From contig CAJBKH010000253.1 of the NCBI GenBank assembly GCA_903953615.1, positions 1 through 6,626 on the forward strand: a stretch of 6,626 bases of DNA, given 5' to 3'. Both the position numbers and the translations under genes were made by a program. Below the pieces are notes generated by a model, which did no database searches, was not told the DNA's origin, and saw only the letters and a program-made list of their open reading frames with translations. Shown here piece after piece: positions 1 to 6,047 of this stretch (positions are counted from its first letter, which is position 1; every line of letters begins with the position of its first letter). This DNA is from an uncultured Bacteroidota bacterium. GTDB taxonomy: Bacteria; Bacteroidota; Bacteroidia; NS11-12g; UBA955.

Positions 1-238
1 ACTGCAGCATGGTTAGGTCAGTAACTATGCCAGACATGCCACCCAAAGCGTCAATTTCTCTTATTATCTGGCCTTTTGCAACGCCTCCCATTGCTGGATT
101 ACAGCTCATCTTGGCTATGGTTTCCATGTTCATAGTAACTACTAGAACATGGGAACCCATTGTTGCTGCAGCATGCGCAGCCTCGCAACCCGCATGACCG
201 GCCCCAACTACTATTATATCATATTTATCTAAGTACAT
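1..238 (-). CDS. mnmG: MnmG (GidA), tRNA uridine-5-carboxymethylaminomethyl modification enzyme, N-terminal part
   Basis: This is the first 79 codons of MnmG; the rest lies beyond the left edge. MnmG is a cytoplasmic FAD protein that works with the GTPase MnmE to install the (carboxymethyl)aminomethyl group on wobble uridine 34 of certain tRNAs. The reading starts MYLDKYDIIVVGAGHAGCEA, with the FAD-binding Rossmann motif GAGHAG at residues 12-17. The family signature CNPAMGG follows at 46-52 and leads into GVAKGQIIREIDALGG. The ATG at 238-236 puts the dinucleotide fold at the usual distance from the N-terminus. The start overlaps the last 14 bp of ybeY, so translation is probably coupled. A parS-like site ends 9 bp upstream. 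Family assignment is very secure; domains further along cannot be seen. Confidence 0.96.
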   Translation of the reverse strand, partial: MYLDKYDIIVVGAGHAGCEAAHAAATMGSHVLVVTMNMETIAKMSCNPAMGGVAKGQIIREIDALGGMSGIVTDLTMLQ

Positions 239-716
239 CTTTTAATGTTCCACGGGGAACTTTTTTATAAATTTCTAGGTATTTGTTTTCCATTTTGGTC
301 ATTAGTGTTTTGTCAGGCTTGGTCTTGTCTTTGTATCCGCATAGATGCAAAACGCCATGGCACATAACCCGAAGCAATTCGTCAAATGCAGAATTTTTAT
401 AGGTTTTAGCGTTCTCTTTTATTCTATCGATGCTGATATAAATATCCCCTCTTATTATCTTGCCCTCTGTATAATCAAAAGTTATTATATCTGTGTAGTA
501 ATCATGGTTAAGAGCGGATTGATTGATTTCGAGAAGTTGGTTGTCGTGAACTAAATTGACCTCGATTTCAGATATTGTCAATTTATGATCTTTTGCTATT
601 TTATTCAGAAGTAGTTTTATTGGCGAGATAGCACCTTTCAGCAAGCTTTTGTTGCCATAAATTAGAATGTTATTTGAGTACCGTGACTGTTCCATCGAAG
701 TATAGTTGTTTTCCAT
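225..716 (-). CDS. ybeY: YbeY, endoribonuclease / rRNA maturation factor
   Basis: YbeY is a single-strand-specific, metal-dependent endoribonuclease involved in 16S rRNA 3'-end maturation and ribosome quality control. The product is 163 aa, a normal length. Core motifs are NHDYYTDIITFDY (70-82), GDIYISIDRIKENA (90-103) and the metal site HGVLHLCGYKDK (120-131). H120 and H124 match the first two zinc ligands of the common HGxLHLxGYDH motif. The third His position is D130, a form I associate with Bacteroidota homologues. The start is uncertain: ATG 716 overlaps the upstream gene by 47 bp, and ATG at 695 (residue 8) would leave 26 bp. Homologues usually begin close to the stretch matching NNILIYG (15-21), which favours the shorter form. 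The 3' end overlaps mnmG. The VPRGT peptide near the C-terminus (153-157) is encoded by the parS-like site. Confidence 0.94.
   Translation of the reverse strand: MENNYTSMEQSRYSNNILIYGNKSLLKGAISPIKLLLNKIAKDHKLTISEIEVNLVHDNQLLEINQSALNHDYYTDIITFDYTEGKIIRGDIYISIDRIKENAKTYKNSAFDELLRVMCHGVLHLCGYKDKTKPDKTLMTKMENKYLEIYKKVPRGTLKDVLR
247..260. promoter_or_regulatory. parS-like near-palindrome, copy 1 (candidate ParB site)
   Basis: GTTCCACGGGGAAC differs by one central base from the perfect palindrome GTTCCACGTGGAAC, a known version of the ParB-binding parS site. It is part of an exact 20-bp repeat (245-264) whose second copy is at 1112-1131. It lies in the 3' end of ybeY, 9 bp before the mnmG start codon. 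Binding by ParB is inferred from the match and from mnmG often lying near the replication origin; no parAB genes are in view. Confidence 0.6.
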
Positions 717-2466
717 TAATGCCTATGATGATGGCACTGTAAGCGTAAATGTCTTCCTCTACATATTCTCCATTTAACAGTTTGCCATCCCATCCTTTTC
801 TAATATCATATGTTTCGTATAGTAGTTGACCCCATCTATTAAATACTTGAAATGAGCTTTTAGTGTAATCTAAAAATACACCCTCCGGAAAAAATGTAGT
901 GTTGAATCCATTTATTTGGATTGCATTAGGGAAAAAGACGATCGGGTCAGCAGTAGCGCATTCAATATTGCTATAACTTGTGTCTTGTCGCCTGTAAAAC
1001 TGATTAATTGGGTTCTCAATAGCCCGAACGCAATAACAAAGTTGTTGCATACTTGTACTAAACACACTTTGATCATTGGCCATTACAATAATTGGGTTAA
1101 AGGTATTTAATATGTTCCACGGGGAACTTTTGTTGGCGATTGGTGTATTAGTTAAGATTAATTCTTGTTTTTCTGTTTTTTTCTTAAATAAACTGTAATT
1201 ATTCCAACCTAGGTCTTGGTTGCCAGGTGCCAGCATATTAAGCTTTAGTAATATGGTTTTGCATATTTGTGAACTGTCAAAAATTAGATTGGCGCAATTT
1301 CCTTCTGTTGTAAAGTAGTAAGAATAGTTTTTGTTATGCACTTTTACTTGATTATCAATTAAAGTAATTGTTCCACCTGTGAAGTTAATGGTTTGCCAAA
1401 GGCCAAATGGATTGTTGTCATCTGCCTTGTATATATTAATTTTTGTTAAAGATGTTCCAATTTGTGTAACAAATGTCATCTCCACAACTTCCAAATCAAC
1501 TGAAACTTTTGCTATGTACGAATTACTTGGTTCAATAATTGAATAAGTACCCAGACAGCTGATATTAGAGCTAGATGTTATATTCTGACCTGTTTTTTTA
1601 GCCCTAACATAAAAACAATAAGTATCTCCAAAATTGGTGAAGTTATAAGTGAATTTTCTACTTACATTGCCATTAATTGTAACAATAGGAACATAGCCAG
1701 TGTTGTTCAAATTCATATAAACAGTGTAGCTTTCAATGTTGTTCGCCCCCCAACCAGTGTAAGCTTCCCAGGCCAATTCAATACTTCTAGAACATTCATC
1801 ATACTTATTTGAAAGTACCATTGTTGCATGTGTAGCACTTATCAAAGACAGATTTCCGCAACTATCATAGGCTGCAATGCTATAATCATAGTGTTTTTTA
1901 CTTGGATCTCTGTTTGGATCTGTATCTTTTGATTGTGTTCCTTTGGTATTATCGAAGCTTACAAATGTGTTCCCCGTATAATTGTAGATTATGTATCCTG
2001 CCACATCATTGCTTGCACTCTTCGACCAACCTATGATGGTTTTTTGAGAAACTAATTCAACACTAACTGAATCAATGCTACTATTAACGGGCTGTTGGTC
2101 ATCAATTATTAAGGTATCACTATAGATACTATCCATTCCATTGCATGCTTTTGAATAAACCAAGTAGAACTCCCAGTTTTTTTGATTGCTAATTTTAGTT
2201 TGAATAGAATTTAAACTAAAATTAGTTGAACCGCCAAGGTATTTAAAAACACTCATAGCATCCTCTCGGCCATATATACTAAAGGATGTAAAGGTGTTAC
2301 AATTGTCGGTGGGCTTAAACCATAACAGCGTTACAGTGGAATCACTTTTATTCAAACAAGCCCTGCGCATCTTAATGCCACCTTCTACAGCAAATCCTTT
2401 CAACTGCAAAAAAGCAATTAATATAACGAATGATGCAATATATTGTATTCTCCTAAACACCAGCAA
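670..2466 (-). CDS. Secreted multi-module protein with C-terminal CHU_C (T9SS type B sorting) domain
   Basis: This is a 598-aa protein predicted to be exported through Sec and then the type IX secretion system. A basic N-terminus (FRR) and hydrophobic core (about 10-22) end in GFA, giving a likely signal peptidase I site after residue 26. The C-terminal ~90 residues (about 508-598) fit the gliding-motility-associated / CHU_C domain: VFFPNAIQING, then FQVFNRWGQLLYET, GWDGKLLNG and a final DGTVTVLK strand. Between them lie about five fibronectin-III-like modules (roughly 35-120, 125-215, 220-308, 315-405 and 406-505). Each has an aromatic-rich strand such as WEFYLVYSKAC, YDYSIAAYDSC or YCFYVRAKK. 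The ligand or surface role is unknown. No in-frame ATG precedes residue 33, which lies past the signal peptide; TTG 2466 or GTG 2460 are the candidate starts. It overlaps the upstream M16 gene by 14 bp and ybeY by 47 bp. Confidence 0.88.
   Translation of the reverse strand: MLVFRRIQYIASFVILIAFLQLKGFAVEGGIKMRRACLNKSDSTVTLLWFKPTDNCNTFTSFSIYGREDAMSVFKYLGGSTNFSLNSIQTKISNQKNWEFYLVYSKACNGMDSIYSDTLIIDDQQPVNSSIDSVSVELVSQKTIIGWSKSASNDVAGYIIYNYTGNTFVSFDNTKGTQSKDTDPNRDPSKKHYDYSIAAYDSCGNLSLISATHATMVLSNKYDECSRSIELAWEAYTGWGANNIESYTVYMNLNNTGYVPIVTINGNVSRKFTYNFTNFGDTYCFYVRAKKTGQNITSSSNISCLGTYSIIEPSNSYIAKVSVDLEVVEMTFVTQIGTSLTKINIYKADDNNPFGLWQTINFTGGTITLIDNQVKVHNKNYSYYFTTEGNCANLIFDSSQICKTILLKLNMLAPGNQDLGWNNYSLFKKKTEKQELILTNTPIANKSSPWNILNTFNPIIVMANDQSVFSTSMQQLCYCVRAIENPINQFYRRQDTSYSNIECATADPIVFFPNAIQINGFNTTFFPEGVFLDYTKSSFQVFNRWGQLLYETYDIRKGWDGKLLNGEYVEEDIYAYSAIIIGINGKQLYFDGTVTVLK
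1114..1127. promoter_or_regulatory. parS-like near-palindrome, copy 2 (candidate ParB site)
   Basis: This is the second exact copy of GTTCCACGGGGAAC, in the same orientation as copy 1 and 867 bp from it. The identity extends to 20 bp (1112-1131). Here it lies inside the CHU_C gene and encodes part of SSPWN (residues 447-451). In ybeY the same DNA encodes VPRGT in another frame. The conservation is therefore at DNA level, not protein level, which supports a binding site. Confidence 0.58.
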
Positions 2467-3700
2467 TGCAATACGTTAACGTATTTTCTTTTAAATAATT
2501 GTTTGCAACCTCTTTTATGTCTTCACTACTTGTTTCATTTATTGCATGAAAATAGCTTTGATAGTAATCTTTTTGAAGGTTTGAATCCTGGAATTGTTTA
2601 AATTTTTCTGAAACGGGGAAGGCGCCATCAAAGCTTCTTAACATGGCCCCTAATAAGTAATTTTTGGCCGTAATTAGTTCAGAATGATCAATTAATTCGG
2701 TTTTTAAACGCTTGATTTCTAGATCTAATTCAAATTGTAACTCCTTGGTAAACTTGGAATTATATTCACAGGAAATTTTAAATAAACTAAAGTCATTATA
2801 GGGGGTCAAAGAGCTATGAATTCCATAAGTTAAACCCTTATCTTCTCTTATATTTTTCATTAAACGCGAACCAAAGTAACCACCCAAAATCAAGTTAAGT
2901 AAAGAAAGTTTAAAATAATCTGGATGACCTCTTTTTGGCCATATTGCACCATAACGTATAGAGTTCTGTGTGGCACTTTTGCTAATAAAGAGTGTTTTCT
3001 CCCCGCTGCTATTTATCGGCATATCAATATGTGGTTGATAGCGATGTGTAGATATTTTGAAATTATTCTCCTTAAGAATTTCTTCAATAGGCGTAACTGC
3101 TGCCCCCGTAAAGATAAAATAAGGTGAATTTAAATGCTTGTTTTTAAAAGCAATGAGATCTTCTCTTTTGGTCGAATGAATAATAGCTTCAGTAGTTTCA
3201 AAACTAATATCATGTTCGGCACCTAATAGTAATTTGTTGATACCTTTACCAGCTAGATAAGATGTTTTTTGTTGGTTAATCTCAAGTTCGCTTAAGCGAT
3301 TGCGTTTGTAAATATCAATTTCAGATTGAGGATAATTTGCTATATCAATCGCATTTTTAACAATTTGTACGGTTTTATTAATGTATTCATTTAAGCCATA
3401 AATGGTAATACTAGCATTGTAAAAGTCAGAAGATTTAAAAACAAAACCACCAAGCGCATCTATACTTTCAGCGATTTCATCTGCTTTTTTATTAGAATCG
3501 CCACCAAGCAATAAATTTATCGCCATTGCAATAGCAAATTTATTTGTACCATTCACTTGGCCCGCATCTGGATAAATAATATCAAGCTTAAATACACCTT
3601 CCTCGCTATGAATCTTAAACAAGTTAGTTTCACTCTCAGGAAAGTGTGTTTTTATTTCTGAAATAGCAGAAATATGAGGGGCAACAGCTCTATTCATCAT
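2453..3700 (-). CDS. M16 family peptidase-like protein, non-zinc (R/Y) subunit
   Basis: This 415-aa protein has the two-lobe M16 (pitrilysin / mitochondrial processing peptidase) layout. The N-terminal lobe lacks the HxxEH zinc motif: the matching helix reads NKFAIAMAINLLLGG (53-67). The C-terminal lobe keeps the GGYFGSRLMKNIREDKGLTYG signature (273-293), with R279 and Y292 as the probable Arg/Tyr substrate-binding pair. In M16B heterodimers one subunit carries zinc and the other the R/Y pair, so this protein most likely completes the active site of the adjacent zinc subunit. No signal peptide is visible, suggesting a cytoplasmic location. It starts within the stop of that gene (ATGA overlap at 3697-3700); a second ATG follows directly. 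Full length and intact, it is a partner rather than a decayed gene. The substrate is unknown. Confidence 0.92.
   Translation of the reverse strand: MMNRAVAPHISAISEIKTHFPESETNLFKIHSEEGVFKLDIIYPDAGQVNGTNKFAIAMAINLLLGGDSNKKADEIAESIDALGGFVFKSSDFYNASITIYGLNEYINKTVQIVKNAIDIANYPQSEIDIYKRNRLSELEINQQKTSYLAGKGINKLLLGAEHDISFETTEAIIHSTKREDLIAFKNKHLNSPYFIFTGAAVTPIEEILKENNFKISTHRYQPHIDMPINSSGEKTLFISKSATQNSIRYGAIWPKRGHPDYFKLSLLNLILGGYFGSRLMKNIREDKGLTYGIHSSLTPYNDFSLFKISCEYNSKFTKELQFELDLEIKRLKTELIDHSELITAKNYLLGAMLRSFDGAFPVSEKFKQFQDSNLQKDYYQSYFHAINETSSEDIKEVANNYLKENTLTYCIAGV
2470..2485. repeat. 16-bp perfect palindrome at the M16 / CHU_C gene junction
   Basis: AATACGTTAACGTATT is a perfect inverted repeat. 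It lies within the last codons of the second M16 gene and ends 4 bp before the TTG candidate start of the CHU_C gene. As RNA it could form a small hairpin (6-bp stem, UUAA loop); as DNA it could be an operator. The symmetry is certain, the function is not. Confidence 0.5.
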
Positions 3701-4935
3701 ATTTTGGGTTGGTATTTAAGAACACTATGATTACCATTAAGCAAATAATCCTTGCAAATTGTTTCGATATCTGAGGTAGTAATTGCTTTTATAATTGATG
3801 ATTCATCATTTATTAGGTTTACATGACCAATATTGTAGCCATAACAAAGGGACATCGCTTTGTTTAAGACCGATGTTTTCCCAAATAAGTTGCTTGTAAG
3901 GGCTTTGTTTTTTACTTTCTCTAGCTCACTATCAACCAAACCTTCTTCAACCATTTGCTCTAAAATTTTAAGTATTTCTAATTCCGCAGCTTCAAAACTT
4001 GTATCTTTTGTTAATTTTCCTTCAACCACAAATAAGCCTGCATTGATATCGCCTGTAACGTATGCTTCAACATTATTAAATAGGCCCCTTTCTTTAACTA
4101 GGATTTTGGTAAATCTTGATGACTCTGATCGGGACAGAATATCACTTAATAAATCAAAAGCATAATACAATGGATGAACCCTGTTTACCATGTGAAAGGC
4201 TATATAGATTGATTTTTGTGGAACATCGGCTTCTATTGTCTCTTCTCTGCGCTCCATTTGTCTAGGTTCTGCAGGATATAGATTAGAATTTTTTTGACCT
4301 GCAGGGATATCGCCAAACCATTTTTCAGTTAATTCAATTGCCTTTTCAAACGAAATATTACCAGCTAAACACAAGATAGCATTTGATGGGTTGTAATATG
4401 TTTCAAAAAAACGGATTACATCAGATAATTCAGCATTTTCTACATGGCTAATTTCTTTACCAATTGTTGCCCACCTGTATGGATGTTTTGTGTAGGCAAG
4501 TGGTCTAAGATGTAACCAGGCATCGCCATAAGGCTGATTTAAATAACGTTGTTTAAACTCCTCAATAACTACCCCCTTTTGGGTGCTTAATGATTTTTCG
4601 GAAAAGTCGAGTCGCAACATTCTATCACTTTCAAGCCACAACGCAGTTTCAATATTTTCAGAAGGTAATGTTATGTAATAATTGGTGATATCATTATTCG
4701 TAAAAGCATTGTTTTCACCACTAGCAAGCTGTAAGGGGGTATCAAACGAAGGAATATTAACGGAACCGCCAAACATCAAGTGTTCAAATAAATGGGCAAA
4801 TCCAGTTTTGTTTTCATTTTCATCCCTTGCACCTACATTGTAAAGCAAATTTGTAACACATAAATTCGTACTTGAATCTAGGTGATGAATAAGTGTCAAT
4901 CCGTTAGAAAGGCTGTGGATGTTATAGTTAATCAC
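3697..4935 (-). CDS. M16 family zinc metallopeptidase, catalytic subunit
   Basis: This is a zinc-dependent peptidase of the M16B type. Counting from a GTG start at 4935 it has 412 aa and begins (M)INYNIHSLSNGLTLIHH, as M16B homologues do. The inverted zinc motif HLFEH is at residues 48-52 (H48 and H52 ligands, E51 catalytic). E126 in VVIEEFKQRYLNQPYG, about 73 residues later, is the likely third ligand. Other family landmarks are LYNVGARDEN, FEHLMFGGS and GENNAFTNNDITNYY. The R/Y pair typical of the C-terminal lobe is not evident here (RGLFNNV instead of RGLxY), which fits the job being done by the next gene. The frame stays open to an ATG at 5046, but the extra 37 codons contain the promoter motif and do not resemble the family. 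First gene of the leftward operon; 4-bp ATGA overlap with its partner. The substrate is unknown. Confidence 0.93.
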   Translation of the reverse strand: MINYNIHSLSNGLTLIHHLDSSTNLCVTNLLYNVGARDENENKTGFAHLFEHLMFGGSVNIPSFDTPLQLASGENNAFTNNDITNYYITLPSENIETALWLESDRMLRLDFSEKSLSTQKGVVIEEFKQRYLNQPYGDAWLHLRPLAYTKHPYRWATIGKEISHVENAELSDVIRFFETYYNPSNAILCLAGNISFEKAIELTEKWFGDIPAGQKNSNLYPAEPRQMERREETIEADVPQKSIYIAFHMVNRVHPLYYAFDLLSDILSRSESSRFTKILVKERGLFNNVEAYVTGDINAGLFVVEGKLTKDTSFEAAELEILKILEQMVEEGLVDSELEKVKNKALTSNLFGKTSVLNKAMSLCYGYNIGHVNLINDESSIIKAITTSDIETICKDYLLNGNHSVLKYQPKI

Positions 4936-4940
4936 AATTG

Positions 4941-4968
4941 CAAAGATAACGATTTTATTTAGGACCAA
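4941..4968 (-). promoter_or_regulatory. Bacteroidota-type promoter for the leftward M16 operon
   Basis: On the minus strand, TATCTTTG (4948-4941) matches the -7 consensus TAnnTTTG exactly. A TTG (4968-4966) lies 17 nt upstream, within the 17-23 nt spacing reported for the -33 element. The GTG start at 4935 follows after only 5 nt (CAATT), implying a leaderless or nearly leaderless transcript. It also argues against the longer reading of the M16 gene, which would run through this element. Confidence 0.66.
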
Positions 4969-5030
4969 GGAAATGCAGTATCCCCAATGGTTTAAAACTA
5001 AGACTTCCATTTCAACCATATAATTTTCAT

Positions 5031-5038
5031 TACTTTTG
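5031..5038 (+). promoter_or_regulatory. Bacteroidota -7 promoter element for the ACMSD gene
   Basis: TACTTTTG is an exact match to TAnnTTTG and is followed by CAGAAC and then the ATG at 5045. Transcription would begin at or just before the start codon. I see no clear TTG or TTTG at the -33 position, so this promoter is either weak or activator-dependent. The remaining 4969-5030 stretch of the gap shows no other recognisable signal. Confidence 0.6.
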
Positions 5039-5044
5039 CAGAAC

Positions 5045-6043
5045 ATGAAAATTGATTGTCATGCTCATATTATGCCAGCAACCTGGCCCGATTTAAAATA
5101 CAAGTTTGGTTATGGTGGCTTTATTTATCTCGATCAAAACGAAAAAACCAATACTGCAAATATGATGAGGGATGATGGCAAGTTTTTCCGAACCGTTGAG
5201 CAGAATTGTTTTAATCCCGAAGCTATTTTATGGGATATGGCTGCACATAATGTAGATAAAATGGTGCTTTGCACAGTGCCAGTTCTTTTTAATTATTGGG
5301 CTAAGCCTAAAGATACGGCATGGTGGGCTACATTTCTCAATGAACATATAGCAAAGGTTCAAAGTGATTTTCCCGATAAATTTATTGCTTTAGGAACCCT
5401 GCCAATGCAAGATGTTCAATTGTCAATTAAGGAATTGGAACGATTGAAAACACTTGGTGTGCCAGGTGTTCAAATAGGCTCTAATATCAATAAGATGAAT
5501 TTGGATGACGAATCCTTAATGCCATTTTATGAAGCTGCCGAAAGCTTAGATATGGCCATATTTGTGCATCCATGGGAAATGATGGGAGAGGAGTATACCC
5601 AAAAATTTTGGTTGCCATGGTTGGTAGGCATGCCAGCAGAAACAAGCAGAGCTATCTGTAGCATGATATTCGGTGGTGTATTTGATAGATACCCAAAATT
5701 ACGCGTAATGTTTGCCCATGCTGGTGGCTCGTTTCCTTTTACTTTAGGCAGAATTGCCCATGGTTGGGCTGTTCGCCCCGATTTGGTGAATCTAAATGAT
5801 GTAAGAAATCCAAAAGATTATATTGGTAAATTTTGGGTTGATGGAATAACCCATGATGCCAAGTCTTTCGATTACTTATTAGACCTATTTGGAGCAGATA
5901 AAATATGCTACGGTACAGATTATCCTTTTCCTCTTGGAGACCTTGAACATGGCAAATTCATTGAAGAAAACATGAATATTTCGGCCATTGATAAAAATAA
6001 AATCTTCAGCGAATCAATCAAAACATTTTTAAAAATCAATTAA
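5045..6043 (+). CDS. acmsD: ACMSD-family amidohydrolase: 2-amino-3-carboxymuconate-6-semialdehyde decarboxylase
   Basis: ACMSD removes CO2 from 2-amino-3-carboxymuconate 6-semialdehyde, a kynurenine-pathway intermediate. This steers it away from quinolinate/NAD synthesis and into catabolism; the enzyme is a cytoplasmic zinc TIM barrel. The 332-aa product matches the family from end to end: MKIDCHAHIMPATWPDL at the start, WDMAAHNVDKMVLCTVPVLFNYWAKPKDT, LPMQD, PGVQIGSNIN, VHPWEM, WLPWLVGMPAETSRAICSMIFGGVFDRYPKL, AHAGGSFPFTLGRIAHG and GTDYPFPLGD. Expected active-site residues are all present: H6, H8, H175 and D292 (zinc), H225 (catalytic), and R49 and R236 (substrate carboxylate, one likely supplied across a dimer). 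TTG at 5036 is also in frame, but ATG 5045 gives the family's normal N-terminus. Divergent from the M16 operon; stops 4 bp before the next frame's candidate start. No other kynurenine genes are in the window. Confidence 0.92.
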   Translation: MKIDCHAHIMPATWPDLKYKFGYGGFIYLDQNEKTNTANMMRDDGKFFRTVEQNCFNPEAILWDMAAHNVDKMVLCTVPVLFNYWAKPKDTAWWATFLNEHIAKVQSDFPDKFIALGTLPMQDVQLSIKELERLKTLGVPGVQIGSNINKMNLDDESLMPFYEAAESLDMAIFVHPWEMMGEEYTQKFWLPWLVGMPAETSRAICSMIFGGVFDRYPKLRVMFAHAGGSFPFTLGRIAHGWAVRPDLVNLNDVRNPKDYIGKFWVDGITHDAKSFDYLLDLFGADKICYGTDYPFPLGDLEHGKFIEENMNISAIDKNKIFSESIKTFLKIN

Positions 6044-6047
6044 ACCT

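Noticed and set aside
2453..3700. The second M16 gene as a pseudogene because HxxEH is missing.
   Set aside because: It is full length, unbroken and keeps the R/Y substrate-binding signature, as expected of the non-zinc partner subunit.
4218..4226. A further parS half-site, GTGGAACAT on the plus strand.
   Set aside because: Only one arm matches; the other side shows no symmetry, so it is likely chance.
4936..5046. N-terminal extension of the zinc M16 peptidase, with a hydrophobic stretch that could pass for a signal peptide.
   Set aside because: It contains an exact TAnnTTTG promoter element with a correctly spaced TTG and overlaps the divergent promoter; family members start at the INYNIHSL-like segment.
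6026..6035. TTTTTAAAAA symmetry at the end of the ACMSD gene as a terminator.
   Set aside because: No GC-rich stem or following U tract; it is inside the coding sequence and the next gene follows directly.
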